A stretch of DNA of 64,000 bases from Blastococcus mobilis (lineage in GTDB: Bacteria > Actinomycetota > Actinomycetes > Mycobacteriales > Geodermatophilaceae). Position numbers and translations under genes: made by a program. The notes under the pieces are model-generated. The model searched no databases and had not been told where the DNA came from. It saw only the letters and a program-made list of their open reading frames with translations. Below, one piece after another: positions 52,122 to 61,080 of the stretch (positions are counted from its first letter, which is position 1; the number at the start of each line of letters is the position of its first letter). The stretch spans positions 1 to 64,000 of the forward strand of contig NZ_FZNO01000014.1 in NCBI RefSeq assembly GCF_900188025.1, written 5' to 3'.

Positions 52122-53930
52122 ATGGGCAACCCCCTGCTCGCCTTCTGGGAGAACCTCTTCCGGCGGGACGACGACCAGCGGCGGATCCGCCGGGACACGT
52201 TCCGCGTCGCCGCGACGTCGGCGGCGCAGGCCTCGGCCACGATCTTCCTGATCCTGCGGCGGATGCGCGCCCCGCTCATCGTCCTCATCGTCATCTTCTC
52301 CGTGAGCGTGCTGGGGCTGACCGTGATCCCCGGCGAGGACGCGGAGGGCCGGCCGTGGGACATGGGCTTCTTCGATGCCTTCTACGTCATGAGCTACACC
52401 GCCACGACCATCGGCTTCGGTGAGATCCCGTATCCGTTCACCTACAACCAGCGGATGTGGGTGACCATCTCCATCTACCTGACGGTGGTCGGCTGGGCGT
52501 ACGCGATCGGGTCCCTCCTGGCGTTGTTCCAGGACCGAGCATTCCGGTCCGCGCTGGCACTGCAGCACTTCAGCCGGAAGGTCGCCCGGTTGCGGGAGCC
52601 GTTCCTGCTGATCGCCGGGTACGGGCGCACGGGGGAGTTGCTCGCGCACTCGTTCGACCGGCTCGGCCGGCGGTTCGTCGTCCTGGACCTCTCCGACGAG
52701 CGCATCGACGGGCTGGAGCTCGCCTCGTACCGTGCCGACGTGCCCGGGCTGGCCGCCGATGCGCGCGACCCCGGGCACCTCGCGGTCGCCGGCCTCGGCC
52801 ACACCTGCTGCGAGGCGGTCGTGGCGCTCACCGACGACGAGGAGGCCAACCTCGCGATCGTCATGGCCGCCGCCCTCCTGCGCCCCGAGCTGCCGGTCAT
52901 CGCGCGGGTCACGTCGCGGACGATCGCCGAGCGGATGCAGGCGTTCGGCAGCCCCAGCACGGTGAATGCGTTCGACCGGTTCGGTGACCACCTGCGTCTC
53001 GCCCTCCGGGCGCCGTCGTCCTTCCAGTTGCTGACGTGGCTGGAGAGCGGCCCCGGTGCCGAGGTGCCGAGCCGGGGACTACCGCCGCGCAGCGGACGCT
53101 GGATCGTCTGCGGGTACGGCCGCTTGGGCCGGGAGGTGACCGCGGACCTGCGCGCGGAGGGCATGGACGTCACTGTCATCGAGGACCGCCCCGTGGACGT
53201 GGACGGCGCCGACCTGCTCGTGGGCGACGGCTCCGATCCATGGGTGATGGCGCAGGCGGACCTGGATCAGGCGGTCGGGCTGGTCGCCGGTACGGACAAC
53301 GACACCACCAATCTGTCGCTCGTGGCCGCGGCTCGCCGCAGCAATCCGTCGCTGTTCCTGGCGGCACGGCAGAACCGGCCGGACAACGCCCCACTGTTCG
53401 CGGCGATGGAGGTCGACGCCCTGCTCGTCCCTACGGAGGTCGTCGCGCACGAGGTCTACGCGCAGCTGTCGACCCCGCTGCTGTGGCGGTTCCTGCGGGA
53501 CATGCCCGCGCTCGGCGACGCGTGGGCGCGGGAGCTGGTCGACCGCCTCACCGGTGTGTGCGGCACCCACCTGCAGGAGTTGTGGAAGGTGCGGCTGACG
53601 CCGCAGGAGGCGCCCGCTCTCGATGGGTGGCTCGCCTCCGGGACGGCGCAACTCGGCACCCTCCTGCGCAACCCGGACGACCGGGACGACTCTCTGCACC
53701 TGGTGACGTTGCTCGTCCTCCGCGGCGGCGAGGCCACGCTCGCGCCGGGCGACGACTTCGTCCTGCGGCCCGGCGATGAGCTCCTCCTCGCCGGCTGGCC
53801 CGCCGCGCGGCGGGCACTGGCGATGATCCTCGTGGTGGACGGTGTCCTCGAGTACGTCGTGACCGGCCGTCGGGTGCCGTCCAGCTGGATCTGGCGCAGG
53901 CTGCGGCCGGCTGCGGAGGCGAACGGGTGA
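52122..53930 (+). CDS. Potassium channel with two RCK/TrkA-N domains
   Basis: A 602-residue membrane protein. An N-terminal two-helix pore (residues about 50-140) carries the selectivity filter TTIGFGE (95-101). Two cytoplasmic RCK units follow, each with a Rossmann motif (IAGYGRTG near 165 and VCGYGRLG near 330) that can bind nucleotide and gate the pore, and a TrkA-C-like end (LAPGDDFVLRPGDELLLAGW). It probably mediates regulated K+ flux. It lies 12 bp after the DUF6394-like gene. Confidence 0.92.
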   Translation: MGNPLLAFWENLFRRDDDQRRIRRDTFRVAATSAAQASATIFLILRRMRAPLIVLIVIFSVSVLGLTVIPGEDAEGRPWDMGFFDAFYVMSYTATTIGFGEIPYPFTYNQRMWVTISIYLTVVGWAYAIGSLLALFQDRAFRSALALQHFSRKVARLREPFLLIAGYGRTGELLAHSFDRLGRRFVVLDLSDERIDGLELASYRADVPGLAADARDPGHLAVAGLGHTCCEAVVALTDDEEANLAIVMAAALLRPELPVIARVTSRTIAERMQAFGSPSTVNAFDRFGDHLRLALRAPSSFQLLTWLESGPGAEVPSRGLPPRSGRWIVCGYGRLGREVTADLRAEGMDVTVIEDRPVDVDGADLLVGDGSDPWVMAQADLDQAVGLVAGTDNDTTNLSLVAAARRSNPSLFLAARQNRPDNAPLFAAMEVDALLVPTEVVAHEVYAQLSTPLLWRFLRDMPALGDAWARELVDRLTGVCGTHLQELWKVRLTPQEAPALDGWLASGTAQLGTLLRNPDDRDDSLHLVTLLVLRGGEATLAPGDDFVLRPGDELLLAGWPAARRALAMILVVDGVLEYVVTGRRVPSSWIWRRLRPAAEANG

Positions 53931-53986
53931 TGTCGACGCGGCACCGCCCGGATGCAGATCGCGCCGTCCGGGCCTAGCCTGCAGGG

Positions 53987-54280
53987 ATGCCGGGCAAGGA
54001 CCTGCAGCAACTCGTGCGGCGACGGCTCTGGGAGTTGGCCCGCACGGCCGACGACGCCGCGCGCCTCGCCCGCTGGGTGGTCCCGCCGGAGACCCTCAAG
54101 CGCATGGCCCGCAGCGGGGGCACGAGCTTCATCACCGAGGGGCTGGCCGAGTTCCTGGCGCGGGCGCTCGAGGTGCCGGAGAACCGGGTGCGCCGGGCGG
54201 CCGGTCTGCCGCTGGTGCCGGACGACCGCGAGAGCATCACCACGCGGCCGCACCTGCGGCTGGTGGGAAAGAGCGACTAG
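53987..54280 (+). CDS. Small hypothetical protein, possible helix-turn-helix
   Basis: A 97-residue basic protein. It reads as a string of helices (LQQLVRRRLWELARTADDAA, ITEGLAEFLARALEVPENRV), the latter resembling an XRE-like turn, and may bind DNA, but this is weak. The ATG lies 6 bp after TAGCCT (53975-53980), a leaderless arrangement typical of this genome, which supports expression. Confidence 0.6.
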   Translation: MPGKDLQQLVRRRLWELARTADDAARLARWVVPPETLKRMARSGGTSFITEGLAEFLARALEVPENRVRRAAGLPLVPDDRESITTRPHLRLVGKSD

Positions 54281-54323
54281 CCCGCAGAAGCGTCAGCGGT
54301 CAAGCGCCACCGCGGGCCGTGCC

Positions 54324-54560
54324 TCACGTCGGCCAGCGCACCGCGAGCATCCGGCCGATGACCTCCGTCCAGGCGGCCCGCACCTCGTCCGACTGATCCC
54401 GGACCACGTTCGCCACGCTCGTGAGGGTGGGCTGCCCCTCGCTGACGATCGCTTCGAAACCGAGGCGGAAGAGGAGGTCCCGGATCCGGTCCAGGCCCAC
54501 TCCCGCGTCGATCAAGGGACGGATGACCCAGTACCGCTGCTCCGGAGTAAGCGATCCCAC
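54324..54560 (-). CDS. Small hypothetical protein
   Basis: A 78-residue protein from GTG 54560, convergent with the 53987 gene. Helices include PEQRYWVIRPLIDAGVGLD and ANVVRDQSDEVRAAWTEVIG. No family is recognised. Codon use is ordinary for the window and the composition is protein-like rather than shadow-like. Confidence 0.5.
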   Translation of the reverse strand: MGSLTPEQRYWVIRPLIDAGVGLDRIRDLLFRLGFEAIVSEGQPTLTSVANVVRDQSDEVRAAWTEVIGRMLAVRWPT

Positions 54561-54838
54561 CTACGACCTTCGCGCGCAACGACCCGTACGGATGCGAGGC
54601 CACGACGGCAACTGCGGCCCAGATCACAGGCGCTGCAGGGGCTGCCCCTCTGAGACAATGGAGGCACCGGTTCGCAGGGGATCCGCGCGCTCATCCGCAT
54701 GACCGCGCCGACCTCTGCGCTCCCACAGGTGTCCCGGCACCGGCCCTCCGCGGTCGGGCTGGAGCGTGGGACGGCCATGCGTCCCGAACGAGGGCGCGGT
54801 CGAGCGCGGTGCGGAGCGCACAGCGAAGGTCGTACGAC

Positions 54839-55357
54839 ATGCAGTTCCCGAAGGGTCGGACGGTCATCCACCCCCAGCACGGCCCGGCCACCGTCGTCGA
54901 GGTGTTCTCCCGTTCGGTCAACGGCGCGAGCAGGGATTTCATCGGGCTCCAGGTGCACCGCAGCGACCTGCGCATCGGCGTCCCGGTCGACCGGGCCGAC
55001 GACGTGGGGCTGCGCCCGGTCTCCGCTCCCGAGCAGGTCGAGGAACTGCTGGACGTCCTGCGGGGACCCACGGGCGAGCAGGAGGAGACCTGGTCACGGC
55101 GGTTCAAGGCCAACCAGGAGAAGCTCCGGCTCGGCGACCTCCTCGTGACCGCCGGCGTGGTCCGTGACCTCACCCGGCGCCAGGAGGAGCGCGCGCTCTC
55201 CCTGGGGGAGAAGGACCAGCTCAAGCATGCCCGTGTGCCGGTCCTCGCCGAGCTCGCGCTGGCCCTGTCGCTGGCCGACGAGGAGGCGGAGAGCCTGCTC
55301 GCCTCCGCCATCAACCGCGAACCGGTTGCCGTCCGGCCGGACCTCGTCGCCTCCTGA
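54839..55357 (+). CDS. carD: CarD-family RNA polymerase-binding regulator
   Basis: A 172-residue protein. The N-terminal RNAP-interaction domain begins FPKGRTVIHPQHGPATVVEV with GLQVHRSDLRIGVPV, and the C-terminal helical DNA-binding part follows (RLGDLLVTAGVVRDLTRRQE, LKHARVPVLAELALALS). CarD stabilises promoter open complexes and tunes rRNA and stress gene transcription. The start ATG 54839 is 9 bp after GAAGG; an upstream Met at 54809 does not add family sequence. The genome may have a second, essential copy elsewhere. Confidence 0.88.
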   Translation: MQFPKGRTVIHPQHGPATVVEVFSRSVNGASRDFIGLQVHRSDLRIGVPVDRADDVGLRPVSAPEQVEELLDVLRGPTGEQEETWSRRFKANQEKLRLGDLLVTAGVVRDLTRRQEERALSLGEKDQLKHARVPVLAELALALSLADEEAESLLASAINREPVAVRPDLVAS

Positions 55358-55529
55358 CGCAGCCGACGGCCGGCGGAGCCCTCCGGCATCCCGCCGTGGG
55401 GGCGCGCCCGGTCGCGACGTCGAGCCGACCACCCGGGCGACCATGCGGGAATGGCGGAGGGGAAGCCGTGGCACTGGTCCAGCCGACTTCCGCGTCGGCG
55501 GTCGTGATCAGGGCAGTAGCGTCACTGGG

Positions 55530-56519
55530 GTGTCCAAGGCCGAGGGCGCCCCTGCCTTCACGATGAACCAGCTGGCTGCCTTCATCGCTGTTGCCGAGGC
55601 CGGAACGATCAGCGCCGCCGCCGAGAGGCTGCACGTGTCGCCGTCGGCCCTGTCGGCAGCCGTCACCGAGCTCGAGCGATCCCTGCAGAGCGAGCTGCTG
55701 CGACGGCGCAAGGCCAAGGGGGTCAGCCTCACCCCGACCGGAGAGGCGGTCCTCCCGCGGGCGAAGTTCCTCCTGCACCAGGCCTCCGAGCTGGAGGCCG
55801 ATGCCCGCGGAGAGGAGCGGGGGGTGTCCGGGGTGGTCCGGATCGGCTGCTACCCGTCCCTGGCGCCCACGGCGCTGCCCGCCCTGATCAGTGACTTCAC
55901 GCAGACCCATCCCGATGCGCGCCTCGAGGTGCACGAGAACACCCAGGACCAGCTCGGCAAGGGTCTCGAGACCGGCGAACTCGACCTGGCGATCATGTAC
56001 GACCTGGACCTGGATCCCACCAGACAGTCGGCGGCCCTGGCGCATCTGCCGCCGCGCGTGGTCCTGCCCGGTGACCACCGGCTGGCAGGGAGCGAGGGCC
56101 CGGTCGACCTGGCGCACCTCAGGGACGATCCGATGGTCCTGCTCGACGCCCCGCCGAGCTCGGCCCACGCGTACTCCTGCTGCGCCCAGGCAGGCTTCAC
56201 GCCCCGGGTGATCTACCGGGCCCGCACCTACGAGACAGCCCGATCCTTCGTGGGTCGCGGGTTCGGCTGGACCCTGCTGCTGCAGCGCCCCAGCGCCAAC
56301 GTCACCTACGAGGGCCGGCCCGTGGTCGTCAAGGACATCTCCTCGCCGGTGCTGGCCCCGGTCGCCGTCGCCGTGGTCTGGCACCCCGACTCCCTCCTGA
56401 GCAGGGCATCCAGGACGTTCATCACCCATGCCGTGCGCATGGCGCGGAACGGCTCACTCGGTCTACCTCGACAGAACCGGGGAACCAGACCGGAAAGCTC
56501 TGCTTTTCCGACGAGGTGA
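55530..56519 (+). CDS. LysR-family transcriptional regulator
   Basis: A 329-residue regulator. The N-terminal winged HTH is clear (FTMNQLAAFIAVAEAGTISA, AERLHVSPSALSAAVTELER), and the effector domain begins VVRIGCYPSLAPTALPALIS. The GTG start lies 7 bp after TAGCGT (55517-55522), so the mRNA is likely leaderless. It sits directly upstream, same strand, of the MHS importer and the homogentisate operon, and is the likely regulator of aromatic-acid catabolism, with an aromatic acid as effector (inference). Confidence 0.9.
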   Translation: MSKAEGAPAFTMNQLAAFIAVAEAGTISAAAERLHVSPSALSAAVTELERSLQSELLRRRKAKGVSLTPTGEAVLPRAKFLLHQASELEADARGEERGVSGVVRIGCYPSLAPTALPALISDFTQTHPDARLEVHENTQDQLGKGLETGELDLAIMYDLDLDPTRQSAALAHLPPRVVLPGDHRLAGSEGPVDLAHLRDDPMVLLDAPPSSAHAYSCCAQAGFTPRVIYRARTYETARSFVGRGFGWTLLLQRPSANVTYEGRPVVVKDISSPVLAPVAVAVVWHPDSLLSRASRTFITHAVRMARNGSLGLPRQNRGTRPESSAFPTR

Positions 56520-56582
56520 CCGCGGCCACTCTGTAACGGCGGCCACAGGGGCCGTCCCCCCACAGAGTGCGAGGTCATTCGC

Positions 56583-57959
56583 ATGACTCATCCGACAACG
56601 CAGGAGCGAGCGCCGGCCGAGACGGGCGCGCGGCGAGCGGTCGCCAGCAGCTTCGTCGGCACGGCGATCGAGTGGTACGACTTCTTCATCTACGGCACCG
56701 CGGCCGCGCTGGTACTGGGACCGCAGTTCTTCCCGGCCACCTCCGACCTCGCCGCCACGCTCGCCGCCTTCGCCACGCTCGCCGTCGGCTTCATCGCACG
56801 GCCCTTCGGCAGCGCGATCATGGGCCACTTCGGGGACCGGATCGGCCGCAAGTCGATGCTCGTCGTCTCCCTGTCCATCATGGGCGCGGCGACCGTCGGC
56901 ATCGGCCTGCTCCCCACCTACGACGCCATCGGGGCGTGGGCGCCGATCCTGCTGGTCGCACTTCGCTTCCTGCAGGGCATCGGTGTCGGGGGCGAGTGGG
57001 GCGGCGCGGTCCTCATGGCCACCGAGCACGCCCCGAAGGGCAAGGCCGGCCTCTACGGATCTGCTCCGCAGATGGGTGTTCCCGCCGGAGTCGTCCTCGC
57101 CAACGTCGTCTTCCTGGTCTGCACCCAGCTCATGACCGAGCAGCAGTTCCTGGCGTGGGGCTGGCGCGTCCCGTTCCTGCTGAGCTTCGTGCTCATCGGC
57201 GTCGCCCTGTGGATCCGCCTCGGCGTCCTGGAGAGCCCCGCGTTCCGGGCCGTGGCGCGCGAGGGGCGCATCGCGCGCATCCCGATCCTCGAGGTGCTCA
57301 CGACCAGCTGGCGGACCGTCCTGCTGGCCGGCGGCACGTTCATCGCGACCAACGGCATCGCCTACGTCTTCATGGTCTACGTCCTGAGCTACGGCACCAC
57401 GGAGCTCGGCTTCAGCCGCGGCACGATGCTGACGCTGCTCATCGCCTCCTGTCCTGTCTGGATGGTCGGCATGGCGCTGTCGGCCTACCTGTCCGACCTC
57501 GTCGGCCGGCGCCGGGTCTACGTCACGTCCGCCGTGGCGCTGCTGGTGGTCTCCGCGGTGTTCTTCACCCTCATCGACACCGCCTCGCTCCCGGTCATGC
57601 TCGTCGCGATGCTGGTCCTGGCCTTCGTCCTCGGGTCCACCGTCGGCCCGCAGTCGGCGCTGTTCGCGGAGATCTTCCCGGCCCACATCCGCTACACCGG
57701 CGCCTCGCTGGGCTACCAGGTCGGCGCCATCCTCGGCGGCGGCATCGCCCCCTTCATGGCGACGTGGCTGTACGCGCAGTACGGCACCACGGTCGCCATC
57801 TCGGCCTACTTCGTGGCGGTGAGCCTGGTCAGCCTGACCTGCACCTTCGTACTGCTGCGCCGACCGCACGACGCGGATATCCCCGCGCCGGCCGCCACCG
57901 TGGCGCCCGTCGAGGCCGCGCCGGTCGCGCCGGCCGTGGTCCCCGGGGCGGTGCGCTGA
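56583..57959 (+). CDS. MFS transporter, metabolite:H+ symporter (MHS) family
   Basis: A 458-residue symporter. The MHS hallmarks are SSFVGTAIEWYDFFIYGTAA near the N-terminus, GHFGDRIGRKSMLV (motif A), FLQGIGVGGEWGGAVLMATE and FPAHIRYTGASLGYQVGAIL. Members import shikimate, benzoate-type acids, proline or citrate. In this operon, with an aromatic hydroxylase and homogentisate genes, an aromatic acid such as hydroxyphenylacetate is the likely cargo (inference). The hydroxylase ATG is 1 bp after its stop. Confidence 0.92.
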   Translation: MTHPTTQERAPAETGARRAVASSFVGTAIEWYDFFIYGTAAALVLGPQFFPATSDLAATLAAFATLAVGFIARPFGSAIMGHFGDRIGRKSMLVVSLSIMGAATVGIGLLPTYDAIGAWAPILLVALRFLQGIGVGGEWGGAVLMATEHAPKGKAGLYGSAPQMGVPAGVVLANVVFLVCTQLMTEQQFLAWGWRVPFLLSFVLIGVALWIRLGVLESPAFRAVAREGRIARIPILEVLTTSWRTVLLAGGTFIATNGIAYVFMVYVLSYGTTELGFSRGTMLTLLIASCPVWMVGMALSAYLSDLVGRRRVYVTSAVALLVVSAVFFTLIDTASLPVMLVAMLVLAFVLGSTVGPQSALFAEIFPAHIRYTGASLGYQVGAILGGGIAPFMATWLYAQYGTTVAISAYFVAVSLVSLTCTFVLLRRPHDADIPAPAATVAPVEAAPVAPAVVPGAVR

Positions 57960-57960
57960 C

Positions 57961-59850
57961 ATGACGACCGCGACCTACTACGTGCCCCGGACCTACGCGC
58001 CCGCGGACGTGCCGTCGATGACCGAGTCGGACGCGCCACTGCCCGTCGTCGTGGCGGGCGCCGGCCCGGTCGGCATGGCCGTGGCGCTCGGACTGGCGCA
58101 GCGCGGCATCGCGGTGACCGTGCTGGAGGCGGCCACCCAGGTCTCCTTCGGCAGCCGGGCCATCTGCGTCTCCCGGCACAGCCTCGAGGTGGCCGACCGG
58201 CTCGGCTTCGGCGAGGAGCTCTCGCGGCGGGCGCTGCCCTGGGCCGGCGGTCGCAGCTTCTACCGCGACACGGAGGTGCTGCGGTTCCTCATGCCGAACG
58301 AGCCGCACGCCGTCCGGGCGCCGATGGTGAACGTCTCGCAGTCCGAGCTCGAGCAGATCATGGCCGACGCGCTCACCGCGCACCCGCTCGTCACCCTGCA
58401 CTGGGGTGCGAGCGTCGCGCGGTACACCACCCACGCCGACGGTGTCGACCTCGAGGTCGACACCGCCGGGGGCGCCCGGCACCTGCGGGCCCGCTGGGTC
58501 GTCGCGGCCGACGGCGGTCGCAGCCGGATGCGGGAACTGACCGGCGTCAAACTGCAGGGAACGAGCTACGAGGGCCGGTACGTCATCGCCGACATCCACT
58601 GGGAGTCCGACCTGCCCACCGAGCGGCGGGTCTGGTTCGATCCGCCCAGCAACCCCGGCTCGACGGTGATCATGCACCGCCAGCCGGGCGACATCTGGCG
58701 CATCGACTACCAGCTCGATCCCTCCGAGGACGCGGAGGCGGAGACCCAGGAGGACCGCATCCGGGCCCGCATCGCCGGCCACTTGGCCTGGCTGGGCGAC
58801 GACCGTCCCTGGTCGCTGGAGTGGTACGGCTTCTACAAGGCGCACGCTCTGGCCCTGGAGAGCTTCGTCCACGACCGCGTGATCTTCGCGGGGGACGCGG
58901 CTCACCTGGTCCCGATCTTCGGGGTGCGCGGACTCAACTCCGGCATGGAGGACGCCGAGACCCTCGCGTGGATGCTCGCGGCGGTGATCGGCGGCGCGGC
59001 CGGCCCCGGACTCCTGGACGCCTACGCGGTCGAACGGCACCACGCCTGGGAGCAGAACGTGGCCAGCGCCGGCAAGTCGACGCTGATCATGACGCCGGGC
59101 AGTCACGGACACCGGACCACCCGCGACGCCCTGCTCGCGCTGGCCACCGTCCGGCCCGAGTTCAGCCACCTCATCGACCCGCGGCAGAGCAGCGCCACCC
59201 ACGCCCGCCGTTCACCCTTGACCGTCGCCGCCCCGGCCGGCACCGGCGGGATCCTGCCCGGCGACCCGGTGGAGGACCACCGGGTCCGTCTGGCGGACGG
59301 CAAGCAGACCTCCCTCAACGAGATCCGTGGGCCGGGCTTCGCCGTCTTCGGCGTGGGGCTGGACGTGGCCGCGGTCGAGCTCGCCGTCCGGCTGAGGCAG
59401 GACCTGGCCGCGGCTCTCCCGGCGGAGCAGGTGACCCTGGCGCTGGTCGGCGGCGCGGACGATCGGCATCCGTTCGTCCCCGTCGTGGACGACCGGTCCG
59501 GAGACCTGAGCCGGGCCTGGGAGGCTCGGGCCGGCGAGGTGTTCGTCGTCCGCCCCGACGGGCTGCTGCTGGCCCGCGGACGGGCCGAGGAGCTGACGGG
59601 CCTGCCGGCGCGCGTGCTGGCCGGCGGTGCCGGGGGCCCCCTCGCCGACGACACCGGCCGGGGACACTCCGTGCTGCCGCCCGAGCAGGCCCGGCGGGAG
59701 GCGTCCTGGCTCGCGCTCTCGGAGGGCATCGACACCGTGCCGGAGGACGACCGCGAGGGGTTCCTCACCCGACTGGCCCTGCTGCTCGGCGACCAGGTCG
59801 GCACCACCGAGTTCCTCGCCGCCGTCTCGACCGCCGCGACCACCCGCTGA
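57961..59850 (+). CDS. FAD-dependent aromatic hydroxylase (MhpA/PobA-like class A)
   Basis: A 629-residue flavin monooxygenase. The FAD motif VVVAGAGPVGMAVALGL (30-46), the DG motif WVVAADGGRSRMRE, and the GD motif FAGDAAHLVPIFGVRGLNSG are all present. A thioredoxin-like C-terminal domain follows (about 440-620), as in MhpA and phenol hydroxylases. It hydroxylates an aromatic ring with NAD(P)H and O2. Its place before homogentisate dioxygenase suggests it makes homogentisate, for example from 3-hydroxyphenylacetate; this is inferred. hmgA starts 16 bp downstream. Confidence 0.9.
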   Translation: MTTATYYVPRTYAPADVPSMTESDAPLPVVVAGAGPVGMAVALGLAQRGIAVTVLEAATQVSFGSRAICVSRHSLEVADRLGFGEELSRRALPWAGGRSFYRDTEVLRFLMPNEPHAVRAPMVNVSQSELEQIMADALTAHPLVTLHWGASVARYTTHADGVDLEVDTAGGARHLRARWVVAADGGRSRMRELTGVKLQGTSYEGRYVIADIHWESDLPTERRVWFDPPSNPGSTVIMHRQPGDIWRIDYQLDPSEDAEAETQEDRIRARIAGHLAWLGDDRPWSLEWYGFYKAHALALESFVHDRVIFAGDAAHLVPIFGVRGLNSGMEDAETLAWMLAAVIGGAAGPGLLDAYAVERHHAWEQNVASAGKSTLIMTPGSHGHRTTRDALLALATVRPEFSHLIDPRQSSATHARRSPLTVAAPAGTGGILPGDPVEDHRVRLADGKQTSLNEIRGPGFAVFGVGLDVAAVELAVRLRQDLAAALPAEQVTLALVGGADDRHPFVPVVDDRSGDLSRAWEARAGEVFVVRPDGLLLARGRAEELTGLPARVLAGGAGGPLADDTGRGHSVLPPEQARREASWLALSEGIDTVPEDDREGFLTRLALLLGDQVGTTEFLAAVSTAATTR

Positions 59851-59865
59851 AGAAGGAGACCCCAG

Positions 59866-61080
59866 ATGGCTCACTACCGGTCGGCCGGCTCCGTGCCGCC
59901 CAAGCGACACACCCAGCACCGCACCCCCGAGGGCGGCCTGTACTACGAGGAGCTGATGGGGGAGGAGGGCTTCTCCTCCGACTCCTCCCTGCTCTACCAC
60001 GTCAGCATCCCGTCGGCCGTGGTCGACGTGCGCGTCTGGGACCTCCCGGACCTGACGCTCACACCGAACCATCCGCTGGCCCCGCGGCACTTCTCCACGC
60101 ACGACCTCTTCGACGGTCAGAGCTCCGGGGTGGACGCGGTCACCGGGCGCCGGCTGCTGCTCGGCAACGCCGACGTGCGGCTGTCCTACGTGGTCGCCGA
60201 CGCGCCCAGTCCGCTGTACCGCAACGCGATCGGTGACGAGTGCCTCTACGTCGAGTCCGGCCGGGCGGACGTCGAGACGCTGTTCGGGGACCTTTCGGTC
60301 GGCGAGGGCGACTACGTGATCGTCCCGCGGGCCACCACCTACCGCGTGCTGCCCTCCGGCGGGCCGGTGCGGATCTACGCGATCGAGGCCAACTCGCACA
60401 TCGGGCCGCCCAAGCGCTTCCTGTCCAAGTACGGCCAGTTCCTCGAGCACGCCCCCTACTGCGAGCGGGACCTGCGTGGGCCGGGGGAGCCGCGCGTCGT
60501 CGACGGCGAGGACGTCGACGTCTACATCAAGCACCGCGGACCCGGGCCGGGCGGCATCGCCGGAACGGTGCACACCTACCCCCAGCACCCGTTCGACGTC
60601 GTCGGCTGGGACGGCTGCCTCTACCCGTACGTCTTCAACATCGCCGACTACGAGCCGATCACCGGCCGCGTGCACCAGCCGCCGCCGGCGCACCAGGTGT
60701 TCGAGGCGCAGAACTTCGTCATCTGCAACTTCGTGCCGCGCAAGGTCGACTACCACCCGCTGGCGATCCCGGTGCCCTACTACCACTCCAACGTCGACTC
60801 CGACGAGGTGATGTTCTACTGCGGCGGCGACTACGAGGCCCGCAAGGGCTCGGGCATCGGCCAGGGTTCGATCAGCCTGCACCCGGGCGGCCATCCGCAC
60901 GGGCCGCAGCCGGGCGCGGTGGAGCGCTCGATCGGTGCGGAGTTCTTCGACGAGCTCGCCGTCATGGTCGACACCTTCCGGCCGCTCGAGCTGGGTGAGG
61001 CCGCGCGGGCCACGGACGACGGCCGGTACGCCTACAGCTGGTCCGGCCGCCGCCTCGAGCGCGCGGAGCAGCCGCGGTGA
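59866..61080 (+). CDS. hmgA: Homogentisate 1,2-dioxygenase
   Basis: A 404-residue cupin-type iron dioxygenase that opens the ring of homogentisate to give maleylacetoacetate. Iron ligands His307 and Glu314 (YYHSNVDSDEVMFY) and His residues of LHPGGHPHGPQPG (339-345) are visible, and QVFEAQNFVICNFVPRKVDYH is conserved. The form is the shorter Gram-positive one. The start follows AGAAGGAGA by 6 bp. The stop overlaps the start of the next, uncharacterised gene by 4 bp. Confidence 0.95.
   Translation: MAHYRSAGSVPPKRHTQHRTPEGGLYYEELMGEEGFSSDSSLLYHVSIPSAVVDVRVWDLPDLTLTPNHPLAPRHFSTHDLFDGQSSGVDAVTGRRLLLGNADVRLSYVVADAPSPLYRNAIGDECLYVESGRADVETLFGDLSVGEGDYVIVPRATTYRVLPSGGPVRIYAIEANSHIGPPKRFLSKYGQFLEHAPYCERDLRGPGEPRVVDGEDVDVYIKHRGPGPGGIAGTVHTYPQHPFDVVGWDGCLYPYVFNIADYEPITGRVHQPPPAHQVFEAQNFVICNFVPRKVDYHPLAIPVPYYHSNVDSDEVMFYCGGDYEARKGSGIGQGSISLHPGGHPHGPQPGAVERSIGAEFFDELAVMVDTFRPLELGEAARATDDGRYAYSWSGRRLERAEQPR

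Noticed and set aside
50091-52991. A 966-residue minus-strand ORF across livK, the MFS gene and the potassium channel
   Set aside because: It spans genes on both strands, has shadow-type composition and no recognisable domain.
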